Source: Lachancea kluyveri NRRL Y-12651 (Eukaryota > Ascomycota > Saccharomycetes > Saccharomycetales > Saccharomycetaceae). Taken from it: a stretch of 64,000 nt of DNA. The notes below the pieces were generated by a model. The model was not told the origin of the DNA, searched no databases, and saw only the letters and a list, made by a program, of their open reading frames with translations. Made by a program: the position numbers and the translations under genes. Positions 60,119-64,000 of the stretch are shown here, in pieces. How positions within the stretch are numbered: position 1 is the first letter of the stretch; each line of letters starts with the position of its first letter. The stretch is taken from assembly GCA_000149225.2 (NCBI GenBank), contig CM000690.1:1116001-1180000 (forward strand), in the 5' to 3' direction.

Positions 60119-62365
60119 ATGTCCGCACAGCTTGACCAGTTGGTCCAGGCTAAAACACTGGCCATGGCTACTCAGCCTGGCTCTATGCTACCTAGAGTTC
60201 TTGATACAGCGGCTTCGCTGTATCTTTCTTCTTCGTTGCGCACTCCTCCAATGGGCCGATTCTGTTCTCAGCTTTTACTAGACGTATTAAGCCATGAGCA
60301 AATTTCTTCGAGTGACAAACCTTTTATTGCCTCTCAGCATTTTAACTTGTTGTGGCAACTCTGTAACGATTCACCAGACTACGTCACCTACAAAAATGTT
60401 GTTTTAGCGTTTGGTTGTTGTTATGACTGGCTTTTCGACCTCGTCGCTAAGACTTCTAATAAGGAGTTGTGGAACACTATGTGCCAACTGAAGCGTTTCA
60501 TTATATCTAAATGGAGCACTTCTTTCCCTCTACGTCGCGATGACGATGATGCTAACGGCGACGACATCCAAAGCGATGGCAGTGAGCAAAATATGATTGA
60601 CCCTGCTACCAGCGTCGGTGTTAAACTGGCTACAGCCAAACTTATGTCAAAGTTAATAATTGTCCATACCACAGGCTCTGGTATAAGCATTGCTTCTGTT
60701 CCAGAATCCCATCCGATCATCACACCCAGGTCCAGTATCGAATCAGAAGCTAAAAGGCTTTTGGATGTTTTGCTGAACTATTTAGTAGATGAGCCGATTA
60801 TGGTTGCCCCATTGTTTATTGGGATTTTAAACTGCTTGAGTTTTGTTATGAAACAAAGGCCGCAGTCTACAATGCGTATTCTATCAGGTCTACTTAAGTT
60901 CAATGTTGACATGAAATACCAACGTGACTCTGAACCTACTTTACAGTATAGGTTGGCAAAAAGATTTGTTGAGCGTTGTTACAGAAATTTTGTAAATTTC
61001 GGCTTGAGATCTCAGCTCATCAAGAACTCAGGTAATACGGCTCAGTACCACGCCAGGCTAACCAAGATTTCTCAAACTTTACATGTTATTGGCGAAGAAA
61101 CTAGAGCCAAAGGTATTCTTAACTATGATGAAAAGCAGGTCGAGCATAAGATGTCTGAAAGGGACAAGGCAAAATACTACCAGAAAAAGAAAAAGAAGAT
61201 GATGAGCAAAAGCAGTTCAGTTACCACTCCTCAAACGCCATCAGTACCAACGATACCTTTAGACATACAAGTTCTGATGAACCTGCAAAAATATGCAATG
61301 TCAAAAACTTCGACCACCGCTTTTTTCAATACATCACCAGTGGCATTTGACAACTCTTACGCATCTGTGTATTCATTGATGAACAGCAAGCACTCCGAAA
61401 TGGATGTGTCCAAGCTGTCTCAAGAAGTCATGGTTAAATTATGTACAGAAGCATTGTACCAAACGGACACCAATAAAATGATTAGCGGACTGTCTATTGT
61501 CGCCTCACGTTACACCGACCTAATGAACAAAACGATGCAACAGCAAGATGGTTCAAGAAAACGTAGCGCAGACGAGATCCAAGATGATAAAATCACCGTC
61601 AAAAAACAGGCGACGGACATGGCTACACCCAATGCTGCTTCGACACAGGACTTTGAAGAAGAAGATGACGAAAAGCAAGACTTCTGGCTCGGTCCACCCA
61701 AGGTTCTTTCGGACAGCGAAAAGCACCAGCTTCTTTCTCGCGTTGTCGAACGTATAATGAGCATTAAAGACTTGGAAGATGACAATGGCAATGACACTGC
61801 GACTTCGCAAAACGAGCTGTCATCAGCATTTTTGGCGAGAATAAGATTTTCCGAGTGGGATAATAAAACATCCTGGTTGACCCTGCTAACAAGAATGGCT
61901 ACAAGGGGCCTCAGCCACACACCAGATATGTGTGACGTTGTGAGGGATGCTATATATGAATATTTCGTCGAAGACTTCAGTAATAGGATCGCCGTTGTGA
62001 TCGAGTGGCTCAGCGAAGAATGGTACTATGAGACATTGATCACGAATGGCCGCTCCACGGAAGTCTATGACAAGTGGTCTCTGAAGGTATTGGATGGTCT
62101 GGTCCCCTTTCTAGAAAACTCGCACAGAAGGCTGTTCATCAGGCTTGTTAGTGAATTGCCTCGCCTATCTCAAAGCCACATTGATAGGATCAAGTCTCTG
62201 TGTTTGGATCCCTTGAGAAGCTCTTTAGGGTTTCAGTCGTTGAAGTTCATGTTAATGTTTAGGCCACCAGCCAAACCTCTGATCTCCAATATCCTGCAAG
62301 ACATGAAACAGCAAGACGAGGGTGTTAGGGAGCAATGCGATAGTATTTTAACCAAGTTCTTCTAG
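60119..62365 (+). CDS. PTA1: CPF subunit Pta1 (symplekin)
   Basis: 748-residue Pta1 (S. cerevisiae 785), the symplekin-type scaffold of the cleavage and polyadenylation factor, binding Ssu72 and contacting the Pol II CTD. The N-terminal ~300 residues are HEAT-like helices. A lysine-rich segment (about 350-365, KYYQKKKKKMMSKSS) and an acidic stretch (about 515-530) precede the conserved C-terminal region (about 560-748). Position next to ERV46 in the YAL track matches YAL043C, while HAP5 and VTS1 on either side come from the YOR track. Confidence 0.93.
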   Translation: MSAQLDQLVQAKTLAMATQPGSMLPRVLDTAASLYLSSSLRTPPMGRFCSQLLLDVLSHEQISSSDKPFIASQHFNLLWQLCNDSPDYVTYKNVVLAFGCCYDWLFDLVAKTSNKELWNTMCQLKRFIISKWSTSFPLRRDDDDANGDDIQSDGSEQNMIDPATSVGVKLATAKLMSKLIIVHTTGSGISIASVPESHPIITPRSSIESEAKRLLDVLLNYLVDEPIMVAPLFIGILNCLSFVMKQRPQSTMRILSGLLKFNVDMKYQRDSEPTLQYRLAKRFVERCYRNFVNFGLRSQLIKNSGNTAQYHARLTKISQTLHVIGEETRAKGILNYDEKQVEHKMSERDKAKYYQKKKKKMMSKSSSVTTPQTPSVPTIPLDIQVLMNLQKYAMSKTSTTAFFNTSPVAFDNSYASVYSLMNSKHSEMDVSKLSQEVMVKLCTEALYQTDTNKMISGLSIVASRYTDLMNKTMQQQDGSRKRSADEIQDDKITVKKQATDMATPNAASTQDFEEEDDEKQDFWLGPPKVLSDSEKHQLLSRVVERIMSIKDLEDDNGNDTATSQNELSSAFLARIRFSEWDNKTSWLTLLTRMATRGLSHTPDMCDVVRDAIYEYFVEDFSNRIAVVIEWLSEEWYYETLITNGRSTEVYDKWSLKVLDGLVPFLENSHRRLFIRLVSELPRLSQSHIDRIKSLCLDPLRSSLGFQSLKFMLMFRPPAKPLISNILQDMKQQDEGVREQCDSILTKFF

Positions 62366-62734
62366 TTAACCTACATAGTACTTTTACCATTATTATAATC
62401 ATTATATACGTGTAATGTTGAACAGGAAATATAAAACAAAAACTTGAGAAAAAAGAAACGCGTTTCTGCTTGAAAATTTTTGTTGGTTGGTATTCCTTCT
62501 TTCTTAGTTGCCCACCGAGTTGAACAAGTTGTACTAAATACCACTTTGAGTACGCACTTACAAAGAGTAATACCAGGAACCTACAAGCCTGCTGGATTAT
62601 TTGCTCCATTTTTAATTGTGCAAATAGATTGAAAATAGACAGACGGATTTCTCTCCTCGACTTTCAGTACTGGTTACGCAGGAAAAGCTACACAGAAAAA
62701 TCCTCCCTTCTACTGGTAGAAGCAACCCTTTGGA
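62366..62734. other. PTA1-VTS1 intergenic region
   Basis: 369 bp between tandem genes. ACGCGT at 62458-62463 lies inside the palindrome AAACGCGTTT, 272 bp before VTS1. No other element was recognised. Confidence 0.45.
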
Positions 62735-63925
62735 ATGATGATGTTTACTGAAGAATACATTTCCCACAGCTCTCTTCCTACTAGGGTTCAATCTCCTATT
62801 AACATGCCTCGTGGTGCTCACCCAGGCGCTGTTTTGTTGTCACCCAAGGCGTCGGCTATGAATCTCAGCAATAGCACGAACAACACTGGGCCACAATTAC
62901 CGGTAAGCCCATTGCTGTCCTCCCAGCATTTGAGCTTGAATGACCTGTTAGACCAACAGTCACAGCCTCAAAGACAACAAGCAGCTGGCCCTGCTGTCGT
63001 CTCTTCACTACTGCACCCTCATACCACATACCTGGACTCTTTCATTACCAGACCATCAAGCTCTGTGGCTGCTCAGACTCCGCATGTGTCTTCAGCAAAT
63101 CTTGTAGTTAACTTCACTAATGACTTGAACCAGCTGTGCTCATGGATGTCAATGCTTTCTACCGCTCAACAGAATACTGTGATGGATAACTTGCTGTCTT
63201 CTTTAAATGAAGATGTTTTGCAACATACTAAATTGAAGCTGGACAGTTTGATTAATAGTGGTTACATTTCACCATCATTGCCACCAGTTGCATCGCCAGT
63301 ACCATACAGAGGCGAAACGCCCCAACCCTTAGTCTTGGACAGTGTGTTAAATGATAGTGCCAACCCTTACAGACAGTGGTCCCCTATGCCTCAGGGCACT
63401 ACGACTCAACCGATTTATGACTACATCAACGATTTGGATCAAAGACCAAGGTCAGCTGAGCCGCAACACAAGACAAGGAGTGGCAACAACAAACTTGGCA
63501 CTCCGGGTAAACAAAAGAAGCCTCAGCAGCAGCCTCAGCAGCAGCCCCAACAACTCCAACTGCAACCCCAACAGCAACAACAACAACAACAACAACAACA
63601 ACAGCAGCAGCAGCAGCAGCAGCAGCATAACATATCCACCAATGGCGGAACTGCGACAGTGTCTTCGTCTTCCTCGATGAACCCCAAAACCCTAACCGAC
63701 CCTAAGTTGTTGACAAACATTCCAATGTGGTTAAAATTACTGAGATTGCACAAGTACTCTGATGCATTGAGTGGTAAAACGTGGCAGGAGCTAATCTATT
63801 TGGACGACTCTGTTCTGGAACAGACCGGCGTCTCCGCATTGGGTGCTCGCAGAAAACTGTTGAAGGCATTTGCCATTGTAAGAGAATACAAAGAACGCGG
63901 GTTGATTGATGATAGCGCCTATTGA
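62735..63925 (+). CDS. VTS1: SAM-domain RNA-binding protein Vts1
   Basis: 396-residue Vts1 (S. cerevisiae 523), a Smaug-type protein that binds CNGG-loop hairpins (Smaug recognition elements) in mRNAs and recruits Ccr4-Not for deadenylation. The C-terminal SAM domain (about 325-390; IPMWLKLLRLHKYSDALSG, then LGARRKLLKAFAIVREYK) carries the RNA-binding basic patch. Residues about 125-180 (LVVNFTNDLNQLCSWMSMLS) match the conserved VTS1 N-terminal domain. A long glutamine tract lies between. Start at the first of three ATG codons. Matches YOR359W after HAP5. Confidence 0.95.
   Translation: MMMFTEEYISHSSLPTRVQSPINMPRGAHPGAVLLSPKASAMNLSNSTNNTGPQLPVSPLLSSQHLSLNDLLDQQSQPQRQQAAGPAVVSSLLHPHTTYLDSFITRPSSSVAAQTPHVSSANLVVNFTNDLNQLCSWMSMLSTAQQNTVMDNLLSSLNEDVLQHTKLKLDSLINSGYISPSLPPVASPVPYRGETPQPLVLDSVLNDSANPYRQWSPMPQGTTTQPIYDYINDLDQRPRSAEPQHKTRSGNNKLGTPGKQKKPQQQPQQQPQQLQLQPQQQQQQQQQQQQQQQQQQQHNISTNGGTATVSSSSSMNPKTLTDPKLLTNIPMWLKLLRLHKYSDALSGKTWQELIYLDDSVLEQTGVSALGARRKLLKAFAIVREYKERGLIDDSAY
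63521..63625 (+). repeat. VTS1 glutamine/proline codon repeat
   Basis: PQQQ-type repeats lead into about 19 uninterrupted glutamine codons (63569-63625). The same DNA gives a long poly-C/poly-S frame in other phases, which is artefact. Confidence 0.85.
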
Positions 63926-64000
63926 ATGGGGAATCTTTCTTGTAAATCAGTAAATACCTAGATGTAAAATTATAGATCAGGCATTTGATAGCCGTAAACA

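Overview
This is nuclear DNA of a budding yeast (Saccharomycetaceae). The genes are compact and intron-poor, and most are recognisable orthologues of Saccharomyces cerevisiae genes. Genes that S. cerevisiae carries on pairs of duplicated regions are interleaved here in single copy: chromosome XI-left (YKL045-YKL061) with chromosome XIII-right (YMR019-YMR029), then YAL040-YAL043 with YOR355-YOR359. That is the layout expected of a lineage that did not pass through the whole-genome duplication (the Torulaspora/Zygosaccharomyces, Lachancea or Kluyveromyces side). I cannot fix the genus from sequence alone. S. cerevisiae gene symbols are used because both similarity and gene order support them.

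Layout. 0-20 kb: STB4, PRI2, FMS1, MAC1, UBC7, DCW1, ANR2, BLI1, MSS1, tRNA-Ala(AGC), an unrecognised secreted/GPI-type protein gene, MRPL3, CSI1 and PEX12. 19-21.5 kb: a stretch with no confident gene, containing broken minus-strand ORFs. 21.5-42.5 kb: FBA1, a PRA1-family membrane protein, HRT2, MPE1, TOA2, TAP42, NUP120, FAR8, TMA19, OAR1, DEF1, MDM35, ASK1 and SFK1. 42.5-45.7 kb: a gene-free gap where the YKL/YMR synteny ends. 45.7-64 kb: CLN3, a JmjC/cupin gene interrupted by one in-frame stop, GDS1, CIR2, CDC24, ERV46, SNX3, HAP5, PTA1 and VTS1.

The genes are mostly unrelated housekeeping functions: DNA priming, copper sensing, ubiquitin conjugation, glycolysis, mRNA 3' processing (MPE1, PTA1), transcription (TOA2, DEF1, HAP5), TORC1-PP2A and STRIPAK signalling (TAP42, FAR8), mitochondrial functions (MSS1, MRPL3, OAR1, MDM35, CIR2), and G1 and polarity control (CLN3, CDC24). 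I see no operon-like system, transposon or CRISPR-like structure.

The points most worth a second look are the JmjC gene cut by a TAA before its last iron ligand, the unknown N-glycosylated GPI-type protein, long ATG-free leaders before CLN3 and GDS1 (GDS1 with a three-codon uORF), three CACGTG boxes at exact 11-bp spacing at the left edge, and a PRA1 homologue at an unexpected place. Where the longest ORF begins at a non-ATG codon, I moved the start to the first ATG supported by family length.
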